DNA of 64,000 bases from Arthrobacter sp. CDRTa11 (GCF_026427775.1 NZ_CP044532.1:4340001-4404000); one strand, 5' to 3'. Shown: positions 1-9,357, counted from the stretch's first letter. The notes: generated from the sequence alone by a model not told the origin. Numbers and translations: made by a program.

Positions 1-172
1 CCGGAATCGCCTGGTTGCTGAGGATGGCGTTGAAGTTGCGGCCGGAGAGGAAGGTCTGCGGCAGGATCAGGGCAAATACCGCGAACAGCACCACCAGGAT
101 GAGGACGAGCCCATAGGGCCCGAGGAGGTGCGCCGCGCCGCCGCGCTGGCGGTTGGTCTTTAGCTGGGTCAT
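1..172 (-). CDS. Sugar ABC transporter permease, N-terminal part (cut by window edge)
   Basis: Only the first 57 codons are present; the gene runs off the left edge. The visible N-terminus has a short basic cytoplasmic stretch (TNRQRGG), one hydrophobic helix (about residues 18-38) and then TFLSGRNFNAILSNQ, a pattern typical of RbsC/BPD_transp_2 permeases that carry monosaccharides. The ATG lies 7 bases after the stop of the upstream ATPase gene. A GGAG sequence inside the end of that gene serves as its ribosome site, so the two are translationally linked. The partner substrate-binding protein must lie outside the window. Sugar specificity cannot be read from this fragment. Confidence 0.8.
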   Translation of the reverse strand, partial: MTQLKTNRQRGGAAHLLGPYGLVLILVVLFAVFALILPQTFLSGRNFNAILSNQAIP

Positions 173-179
173 GTGAGGA

Positions 180-1685
180 TTACTCCGAAGTGAGAGCAGC
201 ACCGGAGGCCGCCGCAGTGAGATTTGAAATGGTCAGGTCAGCGCCGGACAGCTCCGCGGTGACGGTTCCCTGGACAAAAACGAGTGCACGGTGGCAGACG
301 TTGGCGACTTCCTCGAAGTCGGTTGAGATCATCAGGACGGCAAGGCCGGCAGCCAGCGACTCTTCCAGCAGCGTGTAGATGTCTGCCTTGGCGCCGACGT
401 CCACTCCGGCGGTGGGTTCCTCGAGGATGATGAGCTTCCTGCGCGTGCTGAGCCACCGGCCGATCATGATCTTCTGCTGGTTGCCGCCTGACAGTGTGGC
501 AATCGCCACTTCCGTCAGGGCAGGCCGGACTCCGTAACGCTCCACGAGCTCCGCTGCCAGCTGCCGTTCCTTGCGGGGACTGGTCCAGGCGAAGGGGTTC
601 CGGGAGCGGATCCTCGGGTTGGGCAGGAAGTTCTCCCGGAGCGACAGTTCGGGAGCGCAGCCCTCTTCCATCCTGTTGCTGGTGACGAATCCGACGCCGG
701 CGTCCACGGCTTCCGCCGGTGTCCGGGGGTGGAAGTCTTTTGAGTCGAGCAGGACGCTCCCGGAGGTCATCCTGTGCGCCCCTGCCAGTGCGCGTCCCAG
801 CTCCATGTGCCCTGCGCCGGTGAGCCCTACCATTCCCACAACTTCGCCGGCACTGACCGAGAAGGAGATGGCCCTTGTCTGCGAGGTGGTCAGTTCGTTG
901 ACTTCCAGGCGGACCGATTGTTGCTGGATGCCGCTTCCGGACGTGTAGCTGACGGGTTTGTGGCCCACGATATCCAGCACAAGTTCGCGTGGGGATTTCT
1001 CGCCGATGGGACCGCTGTGGATGAGCCGGCCGTCGCGCAGCACCGTGACGGTGTCCGAGATGGCGAAGACTTCGTCCAGGCGGTGGCTGACGTACAACAG
1101 GCCATGCCCATTGCTCCGCAGTTTCTCCAGGACATCAAAGAGACGGCGGGAATCCGCGGCCGGCAGGCTCGCCGTTGGTTCGTCCAGGACGATGACCGAG
1201 GCGTTGGAGGCCAGCGCCCGGGCAATGGCGACAAGGGATTTGTCTGCCCTGGTCAGTTCGGACAAGTAACGGTCCGGCTCGAGGTGCGAGGCCACGGTCT
1301 GCAGCGCCTTCGCGGCGCTGTCACGCACCTGGCGCCAGGAGATAAAACCGCCCCTGCGTCCAAAGCCCGTGCCCAAGGCAATGTTCTCGGCGATGGTCAT
1401 GGAGTCCACCAGCCCAAGGTCCTGGTGGATAAAGGCCATGCCGGCGCTGGCTTCCGGCGTTCCCAGCGGATGGCCCGCCACCGTGATGCTGCCGCTGGTG
1501 GGGGTGTAGAGCCCCGAGAGGATCTTGATCAGTGTGGACTTGCCTGCGCCGTTCTGGCCAAGCAAGGCGTGGATGCTGCCGGCTTCCAGCGTGAGGTTGA
1601 CGTCCTGCAGGGCCGCATTGACGCCAAAGCGTTTGGATAACTGGTCGATCTGAATCAGCGGCATCGCGGGAGGGTTGAGTCCCAT
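180..1685 (-). CDS. Sugar ABC transporter, duplicated ATPase subunit (RbsA/XylG type)
   Basis: This 501-residue protein has two tandem ABC ATPase halves, the architecture of ribose, xylose and galactoside importers. The N-terminal half has a full Walker A (GQNGAGKST, about residues 43-51) and Walker B (VIVLDEPTA). Its signature motif is atypical, LTRADKS where LSGGQ or LSVAQ is usual. The C-terminal half has a degenerate Walker A (GLTGAGHME) and a good signature (LSGGNQQK), as expected in this family where one site is often weak. The ATG has a strong AAGGAG five bases upstream. The downstream gene is the permease. A promoter with an IclR-like palindrome lies just upstream, and the divergent catabolic operon carries the same palindrome, so the imported compound is probably the substrate of those enzymes. 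Confidence 0.9.
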   Translation of the reverse strand: MGLNPPAMPLIQIDQLSKRFGVNAALQDVNLTLEAGSIHALLGQNGAGKSTLIKILSGLYTPTSGSITVAGHPLGTPEASAGMAFIHQDLGLVDSMTIAENIALGTGFGRRGGFISWRQVRDSAAKALQTVASHLEPDRYLSELTRADKSLVAIARALASNASVIVLDEPTASLPAADSRRLFDVLEKLRSNGHGLLYVSHRLDEVFAISDTVTVLRDGRLIHSGPIGEKSPRELVLDIVGHKPVSYTSGSGIQQQSVRLEVNELTTSQTRAISFSVSAGEVVGMVGLTGAGHMELGRALAGAHRMTSGSVLLDSKDFHPRTPAEAVDAGVGFVTSNRMEEGCAPELSLRENFLPNPRIRSRNPFAWTSPRKERQLAAELVERYGVRPALTEVAIATLSGGNQQKIMIGRWLSTRRKLIILEEPTAGVDVGAKADIYTLLEESLAAGLAVLMISTDFEEVANVCHRALVFVQGTVTAELSGADLTISNLTAAASGAALTSE

Positions 1686-1744
1686 GTTCGCTCCTTGCAG
1701 CCCCAGTGCTGCCTAAATTTCTGGGTGGTCACCAATGACCTGCT

Positions 1745-1790
1745 GACCAACATCTTGTACTAAGACCAACATATTGGTCAAGGCTTGGTC
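1745..1790 (-). promoter_or_regulatory. Promoter and palindromic operator of the sugar ABC operon
   Basis: GACCAACATATTGGTC (1764-1779) is an inverted repeat with 6-bp arms and a 4-bp centre. Extra half-sites occur at 1745-1750 (GACCAA) and 1785-1790 (TTGGTC). On the minus strand a -35-like TTGACC (1776-1781) is followed after 16 bases by TACAAG, which puts the palindrome in the promoter core. The same core (CCA, two bases, ATATTGG) is in the divergent promoter at 2650-2665. Binding by the neighbouring IclR protein is inferred. Confidence 0.6.
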
Positions 1791-1815
1791 AGAAAGTGTT
1801 CCCTGGGGAACCCGC

Positions 1816-2616
1816 CTAGAGCGAGTGGGCACTCAAGGGATTGGCGAGTGCGCGCGCAATATGCTGCAGCTCGCCAACGATTTCGGCATGATCCAGCTCG
1901 TCAGCACGGGCCTTGAGCAGGGTGGCACTGATGGCAAACTGCGCCGGCTCGCCGGGAAGGTTCACCACTGGCACCGCAAAGCAGACGACGCCGATGTTCG
2001 TTTCCTCGTCGTCCATGAAATAACCGCGCTGCCGGGACGTCTGAAGCTCCCCCATGAGGTCCGTCAGGCTGGTCAGGGATTTCGGCGTGAACGGCACAAA
2101 GGTCTTGCCGCGGTACCGGTCTTCCACCACGGCGTCCGGAAGGGTAGCCAGCACCGCCTTGCCCGTGGCTGTGACGTGGGCGGGGAACCGGTCGCCGATG
2201 TTGGCAGTCAGCCGAATGGGATTAGTGCCCTCATAGCGGGCGAGATAGAGGACATCGGTGCCGTCCAGCAGTGCAAGGCGCGCGGCCTCGCGGGATATCA
2301 GCCGGGAGCGGCGGCACAACGCATAGAACTCGGCGAGCTGGTCGGCAGAGCGGAGGTAGTCTCCGGCGAGCGAAAGGATCCGCCGCCCCAGGGTCAGGCG
2401 GCCGTCCGAGCGCCTCAGCATGCCCTCGCCTTCAAGGGCTGCGCAGATGTTGGCGGTGGAAGACTTGGCGAGATTCATTGACTTTGCGAGCTCAGGAACG
2501 CTGGCGCCCGCTTGTCCGGCTGCCGCGACCAGTTCCAGAATGGCCATCCCCCGTGTGATTGCCGGAACCGAGCTCTGCCCGCTGACGCCCGCTTCTGTTG
2601 CCGTCTCTGCCGTCAT
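1816..2616 (-). CDS. IclR-family transcriptional regulator
   Basis: The 266-residue protein has the IclR layout: an N-terminal winged helix-turn-helix (about residues 28-75, including SVPELAKSMNLAKSSTANI) and a C-terminal effector-binding domain with a conserved stretch (HVTATGKAVLATLP). It lies between the sugar ABC genes, transcribed the same way, and the divergent cyclase operon, so it is the obvious local regulator. Its ATG is preceded by AGGA. IclR proteins bind small carboxylates or aromatics and act as repressor or activator; the placement of the two palindromes between -35 and -10 elements favours repression. The effector is unknown. A 130-bp gap with its own promoter separates it from the ABC genes. 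Confidence 0.9.
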   Translation of the reverse strand: MTAETATEAGVSGQSSVPAITRGMAILELVAAAGQAGASVPELAKSMNLAKSSTANICAALEGEGMLRRSDGRLTLGRRILSLAGDYLRSADQLAEFYALCRRSRLISREAARLALLDGTDVLYLARYEGTNPIRLTANIGDRFPAHVTATGKAVLATLPDAVVEDRYRGKTFVPFTPKSLTSLTDLMGELQTSRQRGYFMDDEETNIGVVCFAVPVVNLPGEPAQFAISATLLKARADELDHAEIVGELQHIARALANPLSAHSL

Positions 2617-2640
2617 GCTTTCCTGCCCCTATCCAAAATA

Positions 2641-2671
2641 TTGACTTTCAGCCAGTATATTGGCTTATCAT
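2641..2671 (+). promoter_or_regulatory. Promoter and palindromic operator of the cyclase operon
   Basis: A -35-like TTGACT (2641-2646) is followed after about 18-19 bases by TTATCA/TATCAT. The spacer is filled by AGCCAGTATATTGGCT (2650-2665), an inverted repeat with 5-bp arms. Ten of 16 positions match the palindrome upstream of the ABC operon. A repressor bound here would block RNA polymerase. The same region also holds the start of the divergent iclR gene. Confidence 0.55.
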
Positions 2672-2792
2672 TGCGGAGTCACCCCTCCCCGCCCTTCTGC
2701 GGGACAGGTGGCACCTTGTATGGCCGCCCGGGCGTTTCGCCGGCGTCCAGCCCGGCAGTCCGGAATGGTTCCCAAATTTCAAGGAGTACACC

Positions 2793-3761
2793 GTGTGCGC
2801 GGAAGAAATCAGGCCTAGTCCACTTTACCCAGCCGAGGCCAGGAATGGGCCCCCTGTTGGCAAAGAGGCCTTTGAAGAGGTGTTCGAACAGGTGAAGACC
2901 TGGGGCACCTACCCGGACCCGTCTGCCGGGGCGTGGCAAACAGTCACGCCTGCTTCAATTGTGGAAGCGGCTTCGCTGGTCCGCAGCGGCCGGGTGGTTC
3001 CCACCGCCCTGCCCTGGAACACAGTCAGCGGACCTTCCAACGCCAATCCTGCGCTGCACTACATGACGGACCTGGGCGTGCGGGAGGCGCCGGAGCCGTC
3101 CTGCAACAAGGACTTCATCGGCGTCGACTACCACGGCAAGGCCGTCAGCCACCTGGATGCCCTGAGCCACATTGCCTACAAGGGCCTCCTCTACGACGGG
3201 CAAACCTCCAAGGAGGTTGTCACCGCTACGGGCGCAGACTTCGGCTCGGTCAGCTCACTGGGCTCCCTGGTCACGCCGGCCGTTTTGCTGGACTTCACCG
3301 TCCTGTTCGACGTTCCCTGGCTGGAACCCGGCACCGCCATCCACGCGGAGGACATCCTCGCCGCGGAGGCAAAGCTTGGCGTGAAGATCACCGCCGGCGA
3401 CGCCGTCCTGATCCGGACAGGGCACTTCCGCCGCGCCCACGAGCTGGGCATCTGGGACTCCTCAGAGCTGAGCGCAGGACTGCACGTTGACTGCATGCCG
3501 CTGCTGGCCGAGCGCGGCATCAGCGTTTTGGGCGGCGACGGCGACTCGGACGTCCGCCCCTCCCCCACCCCGGGCATCCACTCGCCCATCCATATCCTGG
3601 CCATCACCGCGATGGGCCTGCCCCTCCTGGACAACCTCGACCTCGAAGCACTCGGCGCGGCCTGCGCCGAAGAGGACCGCTACCGGTTCATGTTCGTTGT
3701 TGCACCCCTCAACATTCCCCGCGGCACAGGTTCGCCCGTAAACCCCTTGGCGGTCTTCTAA
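2793..3761 (+). CDS. Cyclase-family metal-dependent hydrolase (kynurenine formamidase-like fold)
   Basis: I place the start at GTG 2793 because AAGGAG stands six bases before it; longer readings would run into the iclR gene. This gives 322 residues. The protein matches the cyclase family (PF04199): a histidine-rich metal site (DYHGKAVSHLDALSH, about residues 110-124) and the late family motif GGDGDSDVRPS...GIHSPIH. Members hydrolyse amides or lactones, such as N-formylkynurenine or isatin, with a divalent metal. It is the first gene of a three-gene operon and abuts the next gene with a one-base overlap. The substrate is unknown; neighbours suggest opening of a lactone or ring in a carboxylate pathway fed by the adjacent ABC importer. 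Confidence 0.8.
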   Translation: MCAEEIRPSPLYPAEARNGPPVGKEAFEEVFEQVKTWGTYPDPSAGAWQTVTPASIVEAASLVRSGRVVPTALPWNTVSGPSNANPALHYMTDLGVREAPEPSCNKDFIGVDYHGKAVSHLDALSHIAYKGLLYDGQTSKEVVTATGADFGSVSSLGSLVTPAVLLDFTVLFDVPWLEPGTAIHAEDILAAEAKLGVKITAGDAVLIRTGHFRRAHELGIWDSSELSAGLHVDCMPLLAERGISVLGGDGDSDVRPSPTPGIHSPIHILAITAMGLPLLDNLDLEALGAACAEEDRYRFMFVVAPLNIPRGTGSPVNPLAVF

Positions 3762-4783
3762 TGAAATTCACAGTAGGAATTTCCCCCGATTTCCTCGACA
3801 CCGCCGGCAACAACGTCTGGGGCGACATCGGCCTGGCGGGCCTCGACCAGGCCGGCATCGCGTGGGAGTACATGAAGGAGAAGGCCCAAGCGCTCATGCC
3901 GGCCCAGATGGAACAGTACGATGCCATCCTCTACGCCGCGCCCGCCGTCACCGCGGATTCCTTCGCCGGCGTCGGTAATCCACCGCTGATCCTGGCCCGG
4001 TTCGGCGTCGGCTATGACGCCGTGGACCTCGCCGCCTGCACCGCAGCAGGGACCGTTGCCACCATTACCCCCGACGGCGCCCGCGGCCCCGTGGCCACTG
4101 CCACCCTGTCGATGCTCCTGTCAGTCCTGCACCACACAGTGACCAAGGACCGGCTGGTGAGGGACCAGCGCTGGGATCTGCGGGAGAACTTCATGGGCAC
4201 CGGCCTGACGGGAAAGACCGTCGGCCTGCTCGGCGTCGGGAATACCGGCGGCGAACTGATCCGCCTGCTCGCCCCGTTCGGCGTCCGCTGTGTTGGCTAT
4301 GATCCCTTCTGCCCGCCGGAGCGGGCCGCCGAACTCGGCGTTGAACTGATGGAACTCGAAGACGTGGCGGCGTGCTGCGACGCGCTGGTTGTGATGGCCG
4401 TCCTGACGGACCAGACCCGGCACATCGTCGACGCCGGCATCCTGGACCGGATGAAGCCCACCGCCGTTGTCATCAACATGGCGCGCGGACCCATCATCAA
4501 CGAGCCTGACCTCATTGCTGCACTGGAGAGCGGACGCATTGCAGGGGCCGGGCTGGACGTCTTCGAAGAAGAACCCGTCAACAATGCGCTCCTTGGACTG
4601 GAGAATGTCACGTTGTCGCCGCACTGCCTGTCCTGGACCGACGAGATGTCCCTGGGTAACGGCGGCAGCTGCGTGCGGGCCATCGTGGATGTTGCCAACG
4701 GGCGAACCCCTACATTTGTCATCAACCGGGAGGTACTGGATTCAGCGGCCTTTAAGGACAGGCTCAGCCTCCAGGCACGCTAG
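3761..4783 (+). CDS. D-isomer-specific 2-hydroxyacid dehydrogenase
   Basis: The 340-residue enzyme has the NAD(P)-binding loop GLLGVGNTGGELIRLL (about residues 157-172) and the three catalytic residues of the family in order: Arg in NMARGPII, Glu in DVFEEEP and His in LSPHCLSW. It should interconvert a 2-hydroxyacid and a 2-oxoacid. The ATG overlaps the TAA of the cyclase gene by one base, so the two are translationally coupled. A fumarylacetoacetase-like hydrolase follows. In sequence order the operon suggests ring or lactone opening, oxidation of a hydroxyacid and C-C cleavage of the resulting dioxo acid; that is inference. Confidence 0.88.
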   Translation: MKFTVGISPDFLDTAGNNVWGDIGLAGLDQAGIAWEYMKEKAQALMPAQMEQYDAILYAAPAVTADSFAGVGNPPLILARFGVGYDAVDLAACTAAGTVATITPDGARGPVATATLSMLLSVLHHTVTKDRLVRDQRWDLRENFMGTGLTGKTVGLLGVGNTGGELIRLLAPFGVRCVGYDPFCPPERAAELGVELMELEDVAACCDALVVMAVLTDQTRHIVDAGILDRMKPTAVVINMARGPIINEPDLIAALESGRIAGAGLDVFEEEPVNNALLGLENVTLSPHCLSWTDEMSLGNGGSCVRAIVDVANGRTPTFVINREVLDSAAFKDRLSLQAR

Positions 4784-4827
4784 GCCGTTGCCCCTTGAAG
4801 GGGCACTTACACCACGAGGAGCCCTCT

Positions 4828-5565
4828 TTGCGCATCGCACGAATAACCACACCGGAAGGTCCGCAGCACGCCATCCTGCGCGACGGCAGCTGGGACCACA
4901 TAGCCGATCCCTTTGCCCGGCCTTTGACCTATACCGGGGCCTCAACAGCCGACGCCGACGCCGTCTTCCTTGCGCCCGTCAGGCCGGCAGTCATTGTTGG
5001 GATTGCCCACAACCTCACCAACAACAACCACCCGCTGCCCATCCAGGCGTGGCTCAAATCGGTCCACACGCTCGCGGACCCGGACGCTCCGATCCTGGCC
5101 GCACGCGGGCGGGGCACGGTGAACGTTGAGGGGGAACTCGCCGTCGTCATCGGAAAGACCTCCACGGCCCTGACCGTGGAGAACGCCCTGGAGCACATCC
5201 TCGGGTATACCTGCGTCAACGACGTCACCAACGTGGACCAGGGTGCGGTGGACGAGCGCAACTTCCAGGGCAAGGCCGGCGTCAACTATACCCCGCTTGG
5301 CCCCTGGATCGAGACCGACATTCCGAATCCCGGACTGGTGGGGATTGATGTGATTGTCAACGGCGAAGTAAAGGCGAAGTCGGGCTCGTTCAACCTGCCG
5401 TCGTCGGTGGAGGAGTGCCTTGTTTACGTGACATCATGGCTGACCCTCGAGCCCGGAGACGTGGTGATGACCGGCGCTCCCGGCACCGCAGTCGCGGTCG
5501 AGCCAGGTGACCGGGTGGACATCGACCTGGGCGGCATCGGAAGGCTTTCCAACAGGGTCGCGTAA
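4828..5565 (+). CDS. Fumarylacetoacetate hydrolase-family protein
   Basis: The likely start is TTG 4828, with GAGGAG six bases upstream, giving 245 residues beginning MRIARITTPEG. The FAH-fold metal site is visible: NVEGELAVVIG supplies two acidic ligands and CVNDVTNVD the aspartate. The family hydrolyses C-C bonds in 2,4-dioxo acids (fumarylacetoacetate, acylpyruvates, 2,4-dioxo-3-deoxy sugar acids) or decarboxylates and isomerises related compounds. It closes the operon begun by the cyclase and dehydrogenase, 44 bases after the latter. A 15-bp GCCCCTT/AAGGGGC palindrome (4790-4804) sits in that gap but has too small a loop to be a convincing terminator. Confidence 0.85.
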   Translation: MRIARITTPEGPQHAILRDGSWDHIADPFARPLTYTGASTADADAVFLAPVRPAVIVGIAHNLTNNNHPLPIQAWLKSVHTLADPDAPILAARGRGTVNVEGELAVVIGKTSTALTVENALEHILGYTCVNDVTNVDQGAVDERNFQGKAGVNYTPLGPWIETDIPNPGLVGIDVIVNGEVKAKSGSFNLPSSVEECLVYVTSWLTLEPGDVVMTGAPGTAVAVEPGDRVDIDLGGIGRLSNRVA

Positions 5566-5663
5566 ACGCACGTTACACCTGAGGGAGTGTGGGTGGCCTG
5601 TGACGATTCCGGTTAACGGCGCATAATTGAATCCACAGGCGGCGGCCTGCAGAGGAGGACACC

Positions 5664-5861
5664 ATGCGGATTCTCGGAGCGCTCATTGTTATCTGGCTGA
5701 TCATCGGAGGCCTCGCCGCCTGGCAGCGCGGATACTTCGGCGGAGCAGGCACCACCTGCGCGGAGATCGGCACCGTGGCGGTGACCATCGTCGCCGGACC
5801 GCTGAATTACATGGGAGCCAACCCGCAGATTCAGTGTGAACTGCCTCAGCCGTCACAGTAG
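5664..5861 (+). CDS. Small single-pass membrane protein, unknown function
   Basis: This 65-residue protein has one N-terminal hydrophobic segment (LGALIVIWLIIGGLAAW) and a short tail with two cysteines (TTCAEIG and QCELP) that would face outward if the helix acts as a signal anchor. GAGGAGG lies eight bases before the ATG. Similar short proteins are common in actinobacteria without assigned function. It is a single-gene unit between the FAH gene and the alpha/beta hydrolase. The good ribosome site and membrane-plus-cysteine layout support a real gene. Confidence 0.65.
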   Translation: MRILGALIVIWLIIGGLAAWQRGYFGGAGTTCAEIGTVAVTIVAGPLNYMGANPQIQCELPQPSQ

Positions 5862-5894
5862 CTGTTGGGTGTGCCTTCGGTGATCCTTCCCTAG

Positions 5895-6800
<906 letters not shown>

Positions 6801-6840
6801 CATGTAGCAGGCAAGCCGCCGGAAAGGCATCCGGCGACAC

Positions 6841-6880
6841 AGCAGAGGGGCCCGGTTCACAAAAACCGGGCCCCTCTGCT
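6841..6880. terminator. Bidirectional stem-loop terminator
   Basis: A perfect 17-bp inverted repeat (AGCAGAGGGGCCCGGTT at 6841-6857 and its complement at 6864-6880) has a six-base loop. It lies between the convergent hydrolase and desaturase genes and can end transcription from both sides. Confidence 0.85.
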
Positions 6881-6904
6881 GCTGGTGCGGAAACTGCTGC
6901 CTGG

Positions 6905-8074
6905 TCAGGCCCTGGCAGCATTGGGCGGCAGTGCCAGCTTGAACACCTTGGCCCAGGAGGATCCAACCTGCTTGAGCAGCGGACCGGTGGTGTACTTCAG
7001 GCCATAGCGCTGGCAGATCTCACGGACCCGGGGCGCCACTTCGGCGTACCGGTTGGACGGCAGATCGGGGAAGAGGTGGTGCTCGATCTGGTGGGAGAGA
7101 TTGCCCGTCATCAGGTGCATGAACCTGGAACCTGAGATGTTGGCCGAGCCGATCATCTGGCGGACATACCAGTCGCCGCGTGTTTCACCTTCCACCATCT
7201 CCTCGGTAAAGGTGTCCGTGCCCTCGGGGAAGTGGCCGCAGAAAATCACTGCGTGGGCCCACACATTGCGGACAGCGTTGGCAGCCAGGGTTCCATAGAG
7301 TGCCTGCTTGCCGGATCCGGTGAGCATTGCCACGGCGGGCGTGGCCGCATAGTCCTTGGTGAACTGCGTGATCACCTTTCGGCCCAGGGCCTTGAGGTCC
7401 TTATGCAGTGCTTCCTTGGACTTGGTGCCTTCCTTGTACTCGGTCAGCTCGAGGTCGTAAATGGCAATGCCCCACTCAAAAATGGGCGCCAGGATGGCAT
7501 TGAACAGCGGGTTGGCCAGGTTGATGGGCTTCCACGGCTGGTTCTCGTCCATGCGCAGGAGGTTGTATCCGACGTCGTTGTCCTTGCCCAGCACGTTGGT
7601 CCAGCGGTGGTGCAGGTCATTGTGGGTGTGCTGCCAGGAGCGCGACGGCGTGACGAAGTCCCATTCCCAGGTGGTGGAGTGGATGTCCGGGTCCCGCATC
7701 CAGTCCCACTGGCCGTGCAGGATGTTGTGGCCCAACTCCATGTTTTCCAGGATCTTGGCCAGGCTCAACAGCGTGGTGCCGGTAACCCAGGCGGCCTTGT
7801 TCTTGCTGACCAGCAGAGCCGCGCGGCCGGAAATCTCCAGCCCGCGCTGGATCTTGATCATGCGCCGGATGTAGGCGGCGTCCGAGGCTCCGCGCTTGGC
7901 CAGGATCTCGTCGCGGATGGCGTCGAGTTCGCGGCCCAGCTCAGCTACCTGTTCGTCTGTCAGGTGCGCCGCAGCGGGCGGGCGCACCGTAGGACTGCCG
8001 GACTCGGCCAACGCTCCGGGGCGTGTCCGTGTCCCGCCGGTCGAGGTTGCCTTGCTTGCTGAAATTACTGACAT
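6905..8074 (-). CDS. Membrane fatty-acid/acyl-CoA desaturase (DesA3-like)
   Basis: The ATG at 8074 is preceded by GAGGAG and gives 389 residues (MSVISAS...). The three histidine boxes of membrane di-iron desaturases are present: GHNILHG (HxxxH), HNDLHHRW (HxxHH) and SHQIEHHLF (QxxHH). Hydrophobic segments lie between the boxes. The family inserts double bonds in acyl chains and needs an electron donor. That partner is the gene 13 bases upstream, a ferredoxin-type reductase. This arrangement matches mycobacterial DesA3 with Rv3230c, a stearoyl-CoA delta-9 desaturase system. Position specificity cannot be read from sequence, but control of membrane fluidity is the likely role. Confidence 0.88.
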   Translation of the reverse strand: MSVISASKATSTGGTRTRPGALAESGSPTVRPPAAAHLTDEQVAELGRELDAIRDEILAKRGASDAAYIRRMIKIQRGLEISGRAALLVSKNKAAWVTGTTLLSLAKILENMELGHNILHGQWDWMRDPDIHSTTWEWDFVTPSRSWQHTHNDLHHRWTNVLGKDNDVGYNLLRMDENQPWKPINLANPLFNAILAPIFEWGIAIYDLELTEYKEGTKSKEALHKDLKALGRKVITQFTKDYAATPAVAMLTGSGKQALYGTLAANAVRNVWAHAVIFCGHFPEGTDTFTEEMVEGETRGDWYVRQMIGSANISGSRFMHLMTGNLSHQIEHHLFPDLPSNRYAEVAPRVREICQRYGLKYTTGPLLKQVGSSWAKVFKLALPPNAARA

Positions 8075-8087
8075 ACGGTGCTGCTCC

Positions 8088-9185
8088 TCAGAGTTCGAGG
8101 TTGACGGGTCCGGCGGCTGCCGAGACACACGTTTGGATCAATTGGCCGGGCTCACCATGGACCTCGTTGGTGCGGAGGTCCCGGACCTGTCCGGCCAGGA
8201 GCGGGGTCAGGCAGCTGTGGCAGATGCCCATCCGGCAGCCGCTGGGCATGAGTACCCCGGCGTCCTCACCCACGTCCAAAAGGGGAGTATCGCCGTCGGC
8301 GTCCACTTCCCGGTCCGACGCTTCAAAGGTGACAAGGCCGCCGTCGTGCCCCACACCGCCGGCGAAGGCGGTATTGAAGCGTTCGATCATCAGGTTTCCC
8401 GGGTCGCCGGGGAGCGCCACATCCGAACCGGGGGCACCTGCTGTGAGGGCAGCCTGTTTCCAGAGCGCCTCGGCGTCGTCCAGGAAGCTGTCCGGGCCGC
8501 AGGCGTATGCCGAACGTTCCTTCCAGTCCGGGCAGATCTCCTCAAGCTCGGCGGTGGTGGTGAAATCCAGGCGGCCTTGCTGCCCGGTAAACCAATGGGC
8601 AAGCCGGAAGTTGGGGAACTGGTCCGCAAGTTCGGCCAGTTCTTCCCGGAAGAGGCTCTCGCCGGGGGTACGGGCAGAGTGGATCAGGACGACGTCGGCA
8701 TCCGGGCGGCGCGGCACCAGCGTACGGATCATGGACATCACCGGAGTGATGCCGCTGCCCGCGGTGACCATCAGCAGGGGCCGGGGGTGCTCCGGGAGGA
8801 CAAAGTCACCCTGCGGTGGGGCCAGGAACAGGACGTCCCCGGGACGGGTAGTGCGGACCAGCGTCCCGGACACTGCCCCGACGTCGGTGACGGTGATGGC
8901 GGGATCTTTGCCGGCGGGGGCGCTGAGCGAGTAGGACCGCCAATGGCGGACCCCGTCCAGTTCGACGCCGATGCGCGCCCACTGGCCTGCCAGGTGCGCA
9001 TGCCAGCCGCGGCCGGGGCGGAAGAAGATGGTGGCGGACTGGGCCGTCTCCTGGACAACACGGGTCACCACGCCGCGGAGCTGCCGGGCGGAGAAGACCG
9101 GATTAAAGAGCGCAAGGATATCTTCGGGCGCCAAGGGCGTGGTCAAAACCGAGGCCGCCTGGGCCAGCTGACGCAGCCGGATCAT
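8088..9185 (-). CDS. NAD(P)H reductase with C-terminal 2Fe-2S domain, desaturase electron donor
   Basis: The enzyme has an FAD domain (RSYSLSAP), a nucleotide-binding domain (VTAGSGITPVMSM) and a C-terminal plant-type ferredoxin domain with CRMGICHSC and a later Cys in QTCVSAA. This order matches Rv3230c-type reductases that feed DesA3. I use ATG 9185 (AGGA upstream, 365 residues); an in-frame GTG at 9251 would add 22 residues rich in Arg that do not resemble the family. It is co-transcribed with the desaturase from a promoter at about 9328-9357. Confidence 0.85.
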   Translation of the reverse strand: MIRLRQLAQAASVLTTPLAPEDILALFNPVFSARQLRGVVTRVVQETAQSATIFFRPGRGWHAHLAGQWARIGVELDGVRHWRSYSLSAPAGKDPAITVTDVGAVSGTLVRTTRPGDVLFLAPPQGDFVLPEHPRPLLMVTAGSGITPVMSMIRTLVPRRPDADVVLIHSARTPGESLFREELAELADQFPNFRLAHWFTGQQGRLDFTTTAELEEICPDWKERSAYACGPDSFLDDAEALWKQAALTAGAPGSDVALPGDPGNLMIERFNTAFAGGVGHDGGLVTFEASDREVDADGDTPLLDVGEDAGVLMPSGCRMGICHSCLTPLLAGQVRDLRTNEVHGEPGQLIQTCVSAAAGPVNLEL

Positions 9186-9327
9186 GCCGTTGTTCCTAAA
9201 GCGGCGCGAGCCATATTTCTCTCTCCCGTCACATGACCGTTCCGCAGTCACGCTGTAATGGTGGACGCTAAGCCCCCAAAGCCGCTATAAGCCTAACGGC
9301 TTCCATCCGCCGATGGTTCCCCCATTG

Positions 9328-9357
9328 ATATTAGTAAGCCAACTGATCAAAATCCAA
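9328..9357 (-). promoter_or_regulatory. Probable sigma-70 promoter of the reductase-desaturase operon
   Basis: Reading leftward, TTGGAT (9352-9357) and TAATAT (9328-9333) are separated by 18 bases in an AT-rich stretch of otherwise GC-rich DNA. The site lies about 140 bases before the reductase start, leaving a long leader. Confidence 0.5.

Noticed and set aside
4790..4804. GCCCCTT/AAGGGGC palindrome considered as a terminator between the dehydrogenase and FAH genes
   Set aside because: The arms have almost no loop and no T-run follows, and the genes appear co-transcribed; it may be a chance or minor regulatory palindrome.
7232..9236. Overlapping plus-strand frames opposite the desaturase and reductase genes
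   Set aside because: The minus-strand genes carry all catalytic motifs; the plus-strand products have none and no ribosome sites.
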